Below, piece after piece: positions 1-9,741 of a stretch of DNA of 64,000 bases. Each line of letters opens with the position of its first letter. The first letter of the stretch is position 1. The stretch is from Rhodobium orientis (GTDB taxonomy: Bacteria; Pseudomonadota; Alphaproteobacteria; Rhizobiales; Rhodobiaceae), in assembly GCF_003258835.1 (NCBI RefSeq), contig NZ_NPEV01000022.1:1-64000 (forward strand), in the 5' to 3' direction. The notes under the pieces are model-generated. The model was not told the DNA's origin, searched no databases, and saw nothing but the letters and a program-made list of their open reading frames with translations. Position numbers and translations under genes: made by a program.

Positions 1-122
1 GCCCCTTCCCCCCGACACGGCGCTCCCGTAAAGTCGCGGCAAGGAACACCGATACTGGACAGAAGTAACGGTACCAGAATGCTACAACCCCTGCGACCGG
101 ATTTCGTGCATTGCGTGTAAAA

Positions 123-1088
123 ATGCGACCCCTGTTCCTGTTTGCCGCGGCGTTTCTTGCGCTCGTTCCGGCCGTTGCGGGCGCCCCGGCCCGGGCGCAA
201 ACGCCGGCGGCGGAGACGCCGGCCGCGACCGAGGCGCCGGGGGCGGCGGACGGCGCGACGACGCCCGACGGGCAAAAGCCCGAGGAGCCGAAGCCGCTGG
301 AGCCGCGCCCGCCCTTCGAAGCGACCGGTCCGGTCACGATCCCCAACTACTGGGACCCGCACAGCCGGCCGGAAAAGCCGGACGTGGCGATCCGCACCAT
401 CCGGTTCCTCACCAGCGACGGCTTTCCGCCGTTCAATTTCGTCTCCTCGGACGGCCGGCTCTCCGGCTTCAACGTGGAACTGGCCCGCGCCATCTGCGAG
501 GTGCTGGAGGCCGAATGCACGATCCAGATGCGGCCCTTCGAGGAGCTGGAGACGGCGCTTGAGGAAGACCGGGGCGATGCCATCGTCGCCGGGCTCGCGA
601 TGACCGCGGAGAACCGCAAGGCGCTCGGCTTTTCCGATGTCTATCTGAGGCTTCCGGCGCGCTTCGTCGCGCGCCGCGACAGCGACCTCGAAGCGACGCC
701 GGAAGGCCTTGCCGACAAGTGGGTGGCGACCGTCGCCAATACCGCCCACGAGGCGTTCCTGCATGCCTTCTTCAGCAACTCCCGGATCATCACCTATCCG
801 GAACCGCAGGTCGCGCGCGATGCCTTGAAGGCCGGGGAGGTCGACGCGTTTTTCGGCAGCGCCCTGTCGCTCTCCTTCTGGCTCGCCGGCGATGCCGCCG
901 ACGGCTGCTGCGACTTCCTCGGCGGGGCCTATCTCGACCCGACCTATTTCGGCAGCGGGCTTTCCATCGCCGTTGCCCGCGACAACACGGCCTTGCGGGC
1001 CGCGCTCGACTACGCCCTCCACCGGGTGCACGAGGAAGGCCGCTACGGCGAACTCTACCTGCGCTATTTTCCCGTCAGCTTTTATTGA
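123..1088 (+). CDS. Extracellular solute-binding protein, family 3 (amino-acid type)
   Basis: Periplasmic binding protein of the type that feeds polar amino acid ABC transporters. I chose the ATG at 123 because a clean signal peptide (MRPLFLFAAAFLALVPAVAG, ending near ARAQ) starts there; an in-frame TTG at 111 adds only four residues. An Ala/Pro/Glu-rich linker of about 40 residues follows. The folded part begins around VAIRTIRFLTSDGFPPFNF and continues through LSGFNVELARAICEVL, the usual family 3 ligand-cleft pattern. No permease or ATPase gene is nearby, so it is an orphan: either it works with a transporter encoded elsewhere or it is a stand-alone sensor. The ligand cannot be predicted. 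Its 3' end overlaps the convergent neighbour by 14 bases. Confidence 0.85.
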   Translation: MRPLFLFAAAFLALVPAVAGAPARAQTPAAETPAATEAPGAADGATTPDGQKPEEPKPLEPRPPFEATGPVTIPNYWDPHSRPEKPDVAIRTIRFLTSDGFPPFNFVSSDGRLSGFNVELARAICEVLEAECTIQMRPFEELETALEEDRGDAIVAGLAMTAENRKALGFSDVYLRLPARFVARRDSDLEATPEGLADKWVATVANTAHEAFLHAFFSNSRIITYPEPQVARDALKAGEVDAFFGSALSLSFWLAGDAADGCCDFLGGAYLDPTYFGSGLSIAVARDNTALRAALDYALHRVHEEGRYGELYLRYFPVSFY

Positions 1089-1917
1089 GGTCCGAAGGGT
1101 CCTTGCCGTTCGTCCGTCCGGTGTCGAAGGGCAGCATCAGGCACCACCAGAGGCCGCTCGCCGCCTTCGACTGATACTCGGCAAGGCCGATGGTCATGCC
1201 GAGATGGCCGGCTTCCGGCTGGGCGCGGTAGGTGCGGAACAGGCGGTCCCAGACGGAGAGATTGAAGCCGTAATTGGAATCCGTCTCGCGATGGATCACC
1301 GAATGGTGGACGCGGTGGAAGTCCGGCGTGACGACGATGCGCCTCAGGACCGCATCGACGGGGGCAGGAACGCGGACATTGCCGTGGTTGAACATCGCCA
1401 TGGCGTTGAGCACCACCTCGAACAGGACGACGGCGCCGACCGGCGCGCCGATCGCCAGCACCACGACCATCTTCCAGAGCATGGACAACAGGATCTCCAC
1501 GGGGTGGAAGCGCAGGGCCGTGGAGACGTCGATGTCGATGTCGGCGTGGTGCATGCGGTGCATGCGCCAGAGGATCGGGATCTTGTGGGCGGCGACGTGC
1601 TGCAGCCAGATGGCGAAGTCGAGGACGACGAAGGCAAGGACGAACTCGACGACGGTCGGCAGGGCGATCCGGTTGAGGAGGCCGTAGCCGTTCTCAGCCG
1701 CGTAGGCCGCCGTGCCGACGGCAAGCAGCGGCACGAGCAGGCGCAGCGTGAGGCTATCGATGACGACGACGGCGAGATTGGTGAGCCAGCGGTGCCGGCG
1801 GGTGTCGCGGCGCGGCCGGCGCGGCGCGGCGATCTCCCAGAGCGCCATCGCCGCAAAAACGGAGACGAAGGCGCCGATGCGCACGGTCGCCTCGCCGCCC
1901 GGGATCTGTTCCAGCAC
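1075..1917 (-). CDS. Sterol desaturase / fatty acid hydroxylase family protein
   Basis: Integral-membrane di-iron oxygenase family. The histidine clusters expected to bind two irons are visible in order: HVAAH, HRMHH, the HP of RFHPVE, and HRVHH followed by HRETDSNYG. Several hydrophobic segments surround them. The reading frame is open to 2157, but that would overlap the divergent hydrolase gene; a GTG at 1917 with a GGGGAG ribosome site six bases upstream gives 280 residues, the usual family size, and is preferred. Bacterial members hydroxylate or desaturate lipids such as sterols, carotenoids or ornithine lipids; the substrate here is unknown. Convergent with the binding-protein gene, with a 14-base overlap. 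Confidence 0.88.
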   Translation of the reverse strand: MLEQIPGGEATVRIGAFVSVFAAMALWEIAAPRRPRRDTRRHRWLTNLAVVVIDSLTLRLLVPLLAVGTAAYAAENGYGLLNRIALPTVVEFVLAFVVLDFAIWLQHVAAHKIPILWRMHRMHHADIDIDVSTALRFHPVEILLSMLWKMVVVLAIGAPVGAVVLFEVVLNAMAMFNHGNVRVPAPVDAVLRRIVVTPDFHRVHHSVIHRETDSNYGFNLSVWDRLFRTYRAQPEAGHLGMTIGLAEYQSKAASGLWWCLMLPFDTGRTNGKDPSDLNKS

Positions 1918-2035
1918 CGATGTCTCCCCTGTTGTCCGCGAGAAAGTATTTTCGAATTTGATGATATACCCTCGGTCGGGCAAAAGGCGACATTCAAAGG
2001 CTTTGACATCCATGTGAACAGGAAGGCTGCAAGCC

Positions 2036-2683
2036 ATGCTCTTCGACGCGCCCGAGGGACCCGCAAAGGGCACGCTCGTTCTCGCCCATGGCGCCGGCGC
2101 CAATATGGAAACGCCGTTCATGGCGCGGATCGCGGCCGGCTGCGTGGCGCGCGGCATTGCCGTTGTCCGCTTCGAGTTCGGCTACATGGCGCAGCGCCGC
2201 GACGGCGGCAAGAAGCGACCGCCGCCGCGGGCCGACAAGTTGATCGGCGAGTTTTCCGACGCCCTTGCCGAAGTGCTCGCCCGCCTCGACCTGCCGGACG
2301 GGCCGGTCCTTATCGGCGGCAAATCGATGGGCGGCAGGGTCGCGGCGATGCTTGCCGGCACCGACGACCTGTCGCCACGGGTCAAGGGCGTTGCCTGCCT
2401 CGGCTATCCGTTCCATCCGCCCGGCAAGCCGGAGGCGTGGCGGCTGGCGCCCCTTGAGGAAGCGCGGCTGCCGGTGCTGGTCGCCCAGGGCGAGCGCGAC
2501 ACCTTCGGCACAAAGGCCGAGATCGAGGCCCTCGACCTTCCCGCCCATTGCCGGATCGTCTGGCTGTCGGACGGCAACCACGACCTCGCCCCGCGCGGCA
2601 AGGCCGAGGCGACGTGGACGGGCAATCTGGGTGAGACGGCCGAAGCGATTTCGGGGTTTGTGGAGGGTCTCGGCGGGGGCTGA
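2036..2683 (+). CDS. Alpha/beta-fold hydrolase (COG3571/TEX30-like)
   Basis: Small cytoplasmic alpha/beta hydrolase without signal peptide. It shows the oxyanion strand LVLAHGAGANMETPFM, a nucleophile elbow GGKSMGGRVA (catalytic Ser in GKSMGG), an acid region near GERDTFGTKAE and a late catalytic His in SDGNHDLAP. This pattern and the 215-residue length fit the TEX30/KANL3-like hydrolases, whose substrate is unknown. The ATG follows an AGGAAGG ribosome site. It is divergent from the sterol-desaturase-family gene, with about 120 bases between the starts, and ends just before a palindromic repeat. Confidence 0.85.
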   Translation: MLFDAPEGPAKGTLVLAHGAGANMETPFMARIAAGCVARGIAVVRFEFGYMAQRRDGGKKRPPPRADKLIGEFSDALAEVLARLDLPDGPVLIGGKSMGGRVAAMLAGTDDLSPRVKGVACLGYPFHPPGKPEAWRLAPLEEARLPVLVAQGERDTFGTKAEIEALDLPAHCRIVWLSDGNHDLAPRGKAEATWTGNLGETAEAISGFVEGLGGG

Positions 2684-2724
2684 GGGGTATTTGCGTTCAA
2701 GCGGCGTCGCGCATAACCCTCCGC

Positions 2725-2826
2725 CGTCATTGCGAGCGAGCGTAGCGAGTGCGGCAATCCAGGGGCGGCACGCTCCGAGCAAATTGCTCTGGATCGCCGC
2801 GTCGCCTACGGCTCCTCGCGATGACG
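2725..2826. repeat. Intergenic palindromic repeat, family 1, copy 1
   Basis: Imperfect inverted repeat of about 100 bases. One end reads CGTCATTGCGAG ... GGCAATCCAG and the other CTGGATCGCC ... CTCGCGATGACG. The same half-elements occur at 22149-22284, 29556-29650 and 55661-55755. It lies between the convergent ends of the hydrolase and RND pump genes, so transcripts from both sides would fold it into a long hairpin that could end or protect them. Confidence 0.8.
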
Positions 2827-2845
2827 ACCGTTTGACTTGGGGAAC

Positions 2846-5800
2846 CTACTCGGCCGGCAGGAAGCCGCGGCCGTCGCGGCGGCCGTAGAGGCCGCGGAGG
2901 CCCGTGCGCACGTCGCCGCCGATGCCGATCAGCGCCGGTACCAGGAACAGCACAAGCAGCGTCGCAACGGCAAGGCCGAAGACGATGGTGATGGCCATCG
3001 GCAAGAGGAACTGGGCCTGGATGTTCTGCTCGGTCATCAGCGGGGCAAGGCCGCCGATGGTGGTCAGCGAGGTCAACAGCACGGCGCGCAGGCGGTCGCG
3101 GCTGGCGCCGATGGCGGCGTGTTCCAGGTCGTCGCCGTCGCGGGCGCGCTCGTCGATGCGGCTGACCAGGATGATGGAGTCGTTGACCAAAATGCCGGCA
3201 AGGCCGAGCAGGCTGATCAGGCTCATCACCGTCAGCTTGAAGCCCATCAAATAGTGGCCGACGACGGCGCCGACGAGGCCGAACGGAATGATCAGCATGA
3301 CCGCCAGGGGTCGCCAGTAGCTGGCGAAGATCCAGGCGAGGATGATGTAGATGACGCCGAGGGCGAGCAGGATGCCGATCTTGAGGTCCTCGAAGGCCTT
3401 CATGCGCTCCTCGGCGCGGCCGGAGAAGCGGTAGTTGATGCCGTAGCGATTGGTCAGCTCCGGCAGCGGCCCGGCATTCAGCTTGTCGATGATCTCCTGG
3501 TTGGAGGTGACGTCGAAATCGACGTCGGCCGTGACCGAGACGCTGGAGCGGCCGTCCTCGCGCTGGATGACCGAAAAGCCCTGGCGCTCGGTCATGTTCA
3601 CGGCTTCCATCAGGGGCACGAAATCGCCGGCCGGCGTCCTCAGCTCCAGCGAGCGGAGCTGGGCATCGCCCTGTTCGCGCATCTTCTTGACGACGCGGAT
3701 GATCACCTCCTCGTCGCCGATGCCGATGCGCCGGGCGATGGCGCCCTCAAAGGAATTGCGGATCTGGCGGCCGATATCCTCGATGGTGAAGCCGAGCGCC
3801 GCGCCGCGCGGGGTCAGCGTCATCACCAGTTCCGGCTTGCCGTAGGGCAGGTCGTCGGCGACGCCGGAGACGCCCGGGAAGCCGGACAGAAGGGTGATCG
3901 CCTCGTGCGCTGCCGCCTTCAGGGTCTCGGGCGGCCCGTCGACGAGCTGGATGTCGATGTCGCGGCCGGGCGGGCCGCCGCGGCGGGCATAGATGGCGAG
4001 CCGCTTGACGCCGACGATATCGGGCGCTCCCTCGCGCCAGGCCTTGATGATCTCAGGCGTTCGGATCGAACGGGCCTCGGACGGGGTGAGCTGGACGTCG
4101 ACCTCGGCGACGTTGTCGCCGCGGGCGCGCCCGGCCTTGCCGAGGGTAACGAAGGAGGCGACGATCAGGTCTTCCTTGCCGCCGGTGAGCTGCTTTTCGG
4201 TCTTCAGCAGCGCCGCTTCCAGGTCGCGGATGCCGGCGATAGCCCGGTCCTCGGAGATGCCGGCGTTGAACTCGATGGTGCCGCGGATCACCTCCGCTTC
4301 CGGCGAGGGGAAAAAGACGAAGCCGACCCGGCCGCCGAAGACGAAGCCGTAGCCGAAGACGATCAACAGCGAGGCGGCGACGGCGATGGTCATGTAGCGC
4401 CAGTGATAGGCGGCCGTGACCATCTTGTTGAACGGGCCGTCGCGGAAGCGGCCGAACCCGGCATCGAAGGCCCGGCGGAAGCCGCGGCTGCCCTGCCCTT
4501 CGCGGCGGCGGCGGCGCCGGCCCATGGCCTGGAAGAAGGCCTCGATCAGCCCGGCGATGCCGAAGGCGCCGACGGCGACGAGCGCGGTCACGGCCCAGAC
4601 CGGCACGGCGGCGCGCAACGCCGCCATGCCATGGCCGATGGCAACAGCAAGCGTGAGGGCGCCGTAGGCGAGCCACAGCAGGGCGAGGCTGACGGCGGAA
4701 AAGAACAGCCGGACGGCCTCGCCCATCATCGTCGCAATGCCGCCGGCGCCGTCGGTCAGGGCGGCCACGGCCTCGGCGAAATCCTTGTCGCTGGGACCGC
4801 CCGGCAGGGCAAGATCGGCGGGCAGCACGGTGATCGTGACGGCGATGATGAGCGCGATCAGGAACTGGCGCCAGAACGACCAGCGGCTCGACCTGCGGCG
4901 ACCGAGGGAATGGGCGAGGTGTCCCGGCAGGACGAAGAAGCACTCGATGATGGACGCGATGATGACCGCGATCACCACCAGCGGCAGGGCGCCCATGATC
5001 TGGCCGACGGTGTCGCGGACGAGCAGGATCGGGGCGAAGGCGGCGATCGTCGTCAGGCTGGCGCCCATCACCGGCGTGATCATGTGGCCGGCGCCGAGTT
5101 CGGCCGCGGTCACCGGATCGTCGCCGAGGCTGGAGCGCGTCGCGGTGTGCTCGCCGACGACGATGGCGTCGTCGACGATGATGCCGAGCGTCATGATCAG
5201 CGCGAACAGCGAGATCATGTTGATGGTCTGGCCGCTGACATACATGAAGCCGATGGTCGCCATCATGGCGACGGGAATGCCGGCGGCGACCCAGAAGGCG
5301 ATGCGGGCGTTGAGGAAGACGAAGAGGATGGCGACGACGACGATGAGGCCCTGGACGCCGTTGCGGAACAACAGTTCGATGCGGCCCTTCAGGCTGGTCG
5401 AGCGGTCGTCATAGACGGCGACCTTGAGGGTGCTCGGAAGGGTCGGACGCACCTCCTGAAGGTAGTCGTTGAGGATCCGGGCGGCGGTCAGCGTGTCGGT
5501 GGCGATGGAGCGCGACACGGTCAACTCGATCGCCGGCTCGCCGAAGGCAAAGCCGCGCAGGGCATCCTTGTCGAAGCTCTTCTCCACCTTGGCGATATCG
5601 CGCAGCAGAACCCGCTCGCCGGTCGGGAAGGTCTTGACGTTGATGCCGCTGAGGCCCTCCACGGTCTCGCCGCCGGTCTCGGCGCGGAGCTGCTTTTCGA
5701 CGTCGCCCTCGACCTGGCCCGACGGCAGGTCGCGGGTGTTGCCGGAGAGCTTGGTCGCGACGTCGGAGACCGTCAGGCCGAGGCGGCGCAATTCGCGCTC

Positions 5801-6376
5801 CGGCACCTCGATGCGGAATTCCTCGTCGCGCATGCCGTTGAAGGTCACCTGGTCGACGCCGCGCTCGATGAGGTCGTCGCGCATGCGCTTGGCGAACGCC
5901 TTCATCGCCGCCTCGGAAAACGGCCCGGAGATCGACACCCGGGCGACCCGGTCGAACCATCGTCGGAAGCTGACCTTCGGGGTCTCGGAGTCCTCCGGCA
6001 GTGTGGTGACCTGGGCGATCGCCGATTCCACGTCCGACAGGGCCTTTTGCATGTCGGTGTGCTGGTCGAATTCCAGGATGATCGATCCCGATCCCTCGCG
6101 GGCCGAGGATTCGACATCCGTGACGCCGTCGAGGAAGCGCACCTCGGGCTCGATGGCGCCGAGGACGTTGGCCTCCACGTCCTCGGCGCTGGCGCCCGGC
6201 CAGGCAACGGTGATGGTGATGTTCTTGACCTCAAGGGTCGGGAAGAACTGGATCGGGATGCGGCCGAGCGCGAAGACGCCGGCCATCAGCATCAGGACCA
6301 TCAGGAGGTTGGCGGCGTTGGGGTGCCGCACGAACAGCGACACCACGCCGGAGCGGTCATCGCGCGGCCAGTTCAT
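2846..6376 (-). CDS. RND-family efflux transporter permease (AcrB/HAE type) with central insertion
   Basis: Inner-membrane proton-driven efflux pump, 1176 residues. The N-terminal helix is followed by porter-domain signatures (QFFPTLEVKNITITVAWPG, GAIEPEVRFLDGV). The proton-relay Asp pair of TM4 is present in LGIIVDDAIVVGEH near residue 401. The second half repeats the fold and ends in the expected TM bundle (LIISLLGLAGILVNDSIIL-type segment). The family is usually about 1020-1060 residues; the extra length lies roughly at 490-645, between TM6 and the second half, and holds two to three added hydrophobic segments and an Arg-rich stretch. It overlaps the upstream adaptor gene by four bases (ATGA), so the two are co-translated. 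No outer-membrane partner is visible. Confidence 0.93.
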   Translation of the reverse strand: MNWPRDDRSGVVSLFVRHPNAANLLMVLMLMAGVFALGRIPIQFFPTLEVKNITITVAWPGASAEDVEANVLGAIEPEVRFLDGVTDVESSAREGSGSIILEFDQHTDMQKALSDVESAIAQVTTLPEDSETPKVSFRRWFDRVARVSISGPFSEAAMKAFAKRMRDDLIERGVDQVTFNGMRDEEFRIEVPERELRRLGLTVSDVATKLSGNTRDLPSGQVEGDVEKQLRAETGGETVEGLSGINVKTFPTGERVLLRDIAKVEKSFDKDALRGFAFGEPAIELTVSRSIATDTLTAARILNDYLQEVRPTLPSTLKVAVYDDRSTSLKGRIELLFRNGVQGLIVVVAILFVFLNARIAFWVAAGIPVAMMATIGFMYVSGQTINMISLFALIMTLGIIVDDAIVVGEHTATRSSLGDDPVTAAELGAGHMITPVMGASLTTIAAFAPILLVRDTVGQIMGALPLVVIAVIIASIIECFFVLPGHLAHSLGRRRSSRWSFWRQFLIALIIAVTITVLPADLALPGGPSDKDFAEAVAALTDGAGGIATMMGEAVRLFFSAVSLALLWLAYGALTLAVAIGHGMAALRAAVPVWAVTALVAVGAFGIAGLIEAFFQAMGRRRRRREGQGSRGFRRAFDAGFGRFRDGPFNKMVTAAYHWRYMTIAVAASLLIVFGYGFVFGGRVGFVFFPSPEAEVIRGTIEFNAGISEDRAIAGIRDLEAALLKTEKQLTGGKEDLIVASFVTLGKAGRARGDNVAEVDVQLTPSEARSIRTPEIIKAWREGAPDIVGVKRLAIYARRGGPPGRDIDIQLVDGPPETLKAAAHEAITLLSGFPGVSGVADDLPYGKPELVMTLTPRGAALGFTIEDIGRQIRNSFEGAIARRIGIGDEEVIIRVVKKMREQGDAQLRSLELRTPAGDFVPLMEAVNMTERQGFSVIQREDGRSSVSVTADVDFDVTSNQEIIDKLNAGPLPELTNRYGINYRFSGRAEERMKAFEDLKIGILLALGVIYIILAWIFASYWRPLAVMLIIPFGLVGAVVGHYLMGFKLTVMSLISLLGLAGILVNDSIILVSRIDERARDGDDLEHAAIGASRDRLRAVLLTSLTTIGGLAPLMTEQNIQAQFLLPMAITIVFGLAVATLLVLFLVPALIGIGGDVRTGLRGLYGRRDGRGFLPAE

Positions 6377-7710
6377 CGCGCCGCAACGTCTTCATCGGCC
6401 GGTTTCGCCGTTCCCGGCTCGCGCACCCTCAGACCCTCGCCGACCTCGGCGATGCGGGTCGTCAGCACCCGTTCGCCGTCCTTGAGGTCGCCGGAGACGA
6501 TCACCGAGCCGTTGTCATAGGCCTCGACCTTGACGGCGCGCTCGGCGAGACGGCCGTCGACGACGGCAAAGACGTGGTCGTTGCCGTAGACCGTGGTCTC
6601 CGGCAGGCGCGCCGTCGCCGGGAAGACGCGGCCGGGGACGGTGATCTCGACAAAGGCGCCGGGGCGCAGGTCGACCCGGGTCGCCTGTTGCGGGATGCGG
6701 GCAAAGACCTCGACGCCGCCGCGCTCCGGCGCGATCTCGGCGCCGACGCGGTCGATCACCGCGGTGAAGCGGACCGGCTCGCCGCCGACCTGCCAGACGA
6801 CGTCGATCTCGCGCCCGACGACGGGCTCCCTGTCGAGGGCGATCTCGCCATATTGCCGGTCGGACAGCACGAAGCGCGCCTCGAGCCGGTCGTCCTCAAA
6901 CATCGCAACGGCGAGGTCGTTGACGTTCAGGAGCCGGCCGGCCTCGACGTTCTCCGATGTCACGATGCCGTCGAACGGCGCCACCAGCTTCGTGTTGGCG
7001 AGGTTGCGCCGGGCCTGGGACAGCTTCCATTCCAGCCGCTTCAGGCTGACGGCCTGCTGCTCGACCTTGGCCTTTTCGATGTCGATGGTGTTGCGGCGCT
7101 GGTCGAGGGCCTGACGGCGCTGGGAGACGACCAGTTCGCGCTCGTCGAGGCCGCGCTGGGTGATGTTGCCGGACTTCAACAGGCTGCGGGCGCGCTCCAG
7201 ATCCTTCTCGGCGAAGTCGAGCTGCTCGGCGTAGCGGGCGATGCTGCTTTCCTCCAGCGCCAGCCGAGCCCGGTTTTCGGCGAGCCGGGCCTTGGCCTCG
7301 GCAAGGTTGATGTCCGCTTCCGTGACGGCGCCTTCATATTCGAAACGGTCGATCTCGACGAGGGTCTCGCCCTTCTTGACGGACGCGCCGACGACCAAAT
7401 TCGGCATCACGGAGACCACTTCGCCGGCGACAAGCGCCCGCAACTCGACGGTGCGGGCGGCGGCGAGCGTGCCGAACACCTGCAGCATCGGCCGGTTGGC
7501 GGCAAGCGCGACCGGCTCGGTATCGACGATATAGACCTGCTCGCGGGGCGGGCGCTGCGGCACGTCCGGCTTGGTGGCGACCAGCATGCCGGACAGCAAA
7601 ATCGAGGCAGCGACGATGAGAACCGGCAGGAGGATCTGCGGGATCAGCCAGAGGCGACTGCGCTTTTTCAGCTCAGCCGTCTGGTGGACGTTGAGGTCTA
7701 TCGGCTTCAA
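6373..7710 (-). CDS. RND efflux periplasmic adaptor (HlyD/AcrA family)
   Basis: Membrane-fusion protein linking the RND pump to an outer-membrane channel. A single N-terminal membrane anchor (LIPQILLPVLIVAASILLSG) precedes a lipoyl-like half-motif (LRALVAGEVVSVMPNLVVGA). A long alpha-hairpin follows (about residues 120-230, rich in Ala, Arg, Glu and Leu), then the second lipoyl half (TKLVAPFDGIVTSENVEAG), a beta-barrel and a C-terminal membrane-proximal domain. It is the first gene of a two-gene operon and its stop overlaps the pump start. Substrate specificity cannot be inferred; no local regulator of the usual TetR or MarR type is adjacent. Confidence 0.92.
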   Translation of the reverse strand: MKPIDLNVHQTAELKKRSRLWLIPQILLPVLIVAASILLSGMLVATKPDVPQRPPREQVYIVDTEPVALAANRPMLQVFGTLAAARTVELRALVAGEVVSVMPNLVVGASVKKGETLVEIDRFEYEGAVTEADINLAEAKARLAENRARLALEESSIARYAEQLDFAEKDLERARSLLKSGNITQRGLDERELVVSQRRQALDQRRNTIDIEKAKVEQQAVSLKRLEWKLSQARRNLANTKLVAPFDGIVTSENVEAGRLLNVNDLAVAMFEDDRLEARFVLSDRQYGEIALDREPVVGREIDVVWQVGGEPVRFTAVIDRVGAEIAPERGGVEVFARIPQQATRVDLRPGAFVEITVPGRVFPATARLPETTVYGNDHVFAVVDGRLAERAVKVEAYDNGSVIVSGDLKDGERVLTTRIAEVGEGLRVREPGTAKPADEDVAAR

Positions 7711-7822
7711 CGTTCGGTCCTCGCCCGATCAAACATGGTTCCCGTCATATAGTGCATCAGCACAGCGACAAGTTAAATTCACGTAATATTAATTTACGCA
7801 TATGGCCGCAGGGCGGCAAAAA

Positions 7823-8818
7823 TCATGCGTCGCCGCCGACACCTTCAGGGTCGAAATGGTAGCGGGTCGAGCAGAATTCGCAGGTCACGACGATTTCGCC
7901 GTCGACCGTCATCTCGTCCCGCTCTTTAGCCGAAAAACCGCGCAGCACGGCCGCGACCTTTTCGCGCGAGCAGCCGCAGCGGTCGTTCAGCGCCAGCGGT
8001 TCGAAAACCCGCACGCCGCGTTCGTGGAACAGGCGGAAAAGGAGTTTTTCGGCGCCGATTTCCGGGTCCGTGAGCTCGTGATCCTCGACGGTTGCGACCA
8101 GCGACTGGGCCTCGACCCAGGCATCGTCCTCCGCCTCGCCATGCGGCTCGGTGCCCTCCGGCGCATCGCCGGGATCGAGGTCGCGGGCGCGGATGCGGTC
8201 TTCCGATTCCGGCAGGAACTGGACCATGACGCCGCCGGCACGCCAGCGGTGGCGGCGGGCGCCGTCCGGATCGCGGTCGACCATTTCGGCAACGGCAAGC
8301 CGGATGCGGGTCGGGATCTGTTCGGACTGGGCGAAATAGTCGTGGGCGGCGTCTTCCAGCGAGTTGCCGGCGAGCGCGACGATGCCCTGGTAGCGGTTCT
8401 GACCGGCGCCGGGGTCGATGGTCAGCGCCAGGTGCCCGGTGCCGAGAAGATCGGGGGGCGCCGCATGGCCTTCCGTCTCCGCCGCGGCGACGGCGTCGGC
8501 ATCGAAGCGGGCATAGGCGCGCATGTCGGACGGCGTGGTGAAATCGACGACCAGAAGGCTGACCGGCCCGTCGCTCGACGTCTGCAGGATGAAGCGGCCG
8601 CGGAATTTTAGGGCACTGCCGAGCAGCGCCGTCAGCGCGATCGCCTCGCCGAGCAGGCGCGACACGGACGGCGGATAGTCATGGCGGCCGAGGACGGCAT
8701 CGAGCAACGGCCCGAGCCGCACCACCCGGCCCCGCGCATCGAGCGGCTCGACGGCGTAGGGCAGGACGGTGTCGTCTCCGGCGAGCTGGAAGCCCGGGCC
8801 GGGAGCGGGATCGATCAT
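7823..8818 (-). CDS. hslO: Hsp33 family redox-regulated chaperone
   Basis: Cytosolic holdase chaperone activated by oxidation and unfolding. The C-terminal zinc/redox switch is visible as CGC (in [10 protein letters not shown]) and CEFC (in TCEFCSTRY), the Cys-X-Cys and Cys-X2-Cys pairs that define Hsp33. The N-terminal part has family features such as [22 protein letters not shown]. The open frame runs far upstream, but the ATG at 8818 overlaps the argF stop by four bases (ATGA) and starts the conserved domain, giving 331 residues. An acidic insertion (about residues 205-240, [20 protein letters not shown]) makes it somewhat longer than E. coli Hsp33. Third gene of the argD-argF-hslO operon. 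Confidence 0.95.
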   Translation of the reverse strand: MIDPAPGPGFQLAGDDTVLPYAVEPLDARGRVVRLGPLLDAVLGRHDYPPSVSRLLGEAIALTALLGSALKFRGRFILQTSSDGPVSLLVVDFTTPSDMRAYARFDADAVAAAETEGHAAPPDLLGTGHLALTIDPGAGQNRYQGIVALAGNSLEDAAHDYFAQSEQIPTRIRLAVAEMVDRDPDGARRHRWRAGGVMVQFLPESEDRIRARDLDPGDAPEGTEPHGEAEDDAWVEAQSLVATVEDHELTDPEIGAEKLLFRLFHERGVRVFEPLALNDRCGCSREKVAAVLRGFSAKERDEMTVDGEIVVTCEFCSTRYHFDPEGVGGDA

Positions 8819-9741
8819 TTTCCGAAGCACCAGGCAAGGACGCCCTTCTGGGCGTGCAGCCGGTTCTCCGCCTCGTCGAACACCACCGACTGGGGGCCGT
8901 CGATGACGTCGTCGGTGACCTCCTCGCCGCGGTGGGCCGGCAGGCAGTGCATGAAGATGGCGTTCGGATTGGCCGCATCCATCAGGCGCTGGTTGACCTG
9001 ATAGGGCTTCAGGAGATTGTGGCGGCGCTCGCCCTCCTCGTCGCCCATCGAAACCCAGGTGTCGGTGACGACGCAATCGACGCCGTCGGCGGCCGTGAAG
9101 GGATCGCTGAGGACGTCGATGGAGGCGCCGGCGGCGCGCGTCTTTTCGACCAGCGCCGGGTCGGGTGCCAGCTCTTCCGGCACCGCAATGCGCAGTTCGA
9201 AGGCAAAGCGCTCGGCGGCGTGGATCCAGGAATTCAGAACGTTGTTGGCATCGCCCGACCACAGCACCTTCTTGCCGGTGATCGGCCCCAGATGCTCCTC
9301 GAAGGTCATGATGTCGGCCATGATCTGGCAGGGATGGGAATTGCGGGTGAGTCCGTTGATGACCGGCACGGTGGCGTATTGCGCGAGCTCGGTGAGGGCC
9401 TCGGTCTCCAGCACCCGGATCATGATGGCATCGACATAGCGCGACAGCACGCGGGCCGTATCGGCGATGGTCTCGCCGCGGCCGAGCTGCATCTCCTTGC
9501 CGGTCAGCATGATCGTTTCGCCGCCGAGCTGGCGCATGGCAACATCGAAGGAGACTCTGGTGCGGGTGGACTCCCGTTCGAACACCATGGCGAGGAATTT
9601 TCCGGCCAGCGGGCGATCGCCGGCGTCGCCGGCCTTCAGGCGATCCTTCATCGCCCTGCAGTCGTCGAGGATGCGGCGCAGCTCGGTCGCCGAAACGGCG
9701 TCGAGGTCGAGAAAGTGGCGGGCGTCTCCGTTCATGCTCAT
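8815..9741 (-). CDS. argF: Ornithine carbamoyltransferase
   Basis: Converts ornithine and carbamoyl phosphate to citrulline in arginine biosynthesis. The carbamoyl-phosphate site STRTR is in [16 protein letters not shown], the HPCQ-type motif is in [10 protein letters not shown], and the ornithine-side [11 protein letters not shown] motif is near the C-terminus. At 308 residues it matches the usual length. The ATG at 9741 overlaps the argD stop by four bases; a second ATG two codons later is also possible. Its position between argD and hslO indicates translational coupling. Confidence 0.97.
   Translation of the reverse strand: MSMNGDARHFLDLDAVSATELRRILDDCRAMKDRLKAGDAGDRPLAGKFLAMVFERESTRTRVSFDVAMRQLGGETIMLTGKEMQLGRGETIADTARVLSRYVDAIMIRVLETEALTELAQYATVPVINGLTRNSHPCQIMADIMTFEEHLGPITGKKVLWSGDANNVLNSWIHAAERFAFELRIAVPEELAPDPALVEKTRAAGASIDVLSDPFTAADGVDCVVTDTWVSMGDEEGERRHNLLKPYQVNQRLMDAANPNAIFMHCLPAHRGEEVTDDVIDGPQSVVFDEAENRLHAQKGVLAWCFGK

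Noticed and set aside
892-2457. Plus-strand frame of 521 codons
   Set aside because: It crosses three genes on both strands and shows no family motif.
2837-6520. Open frame of 1227 codons on the plus strand
   Set aside because: It is antisense to the RND pump and adaptor. The translation is an Ala/Asp/Gly/His/Gln-rich low-complexity string with no domain; high GC removes stop codons.
7782-7798. CGTAA/TTACG inverted repeat before the RND adaptor gene
   Set aside because: Arms of only five bases in an AT-rich stretch with no adjacent regulator gene; a convincing -35/-10 pair could not be placed.
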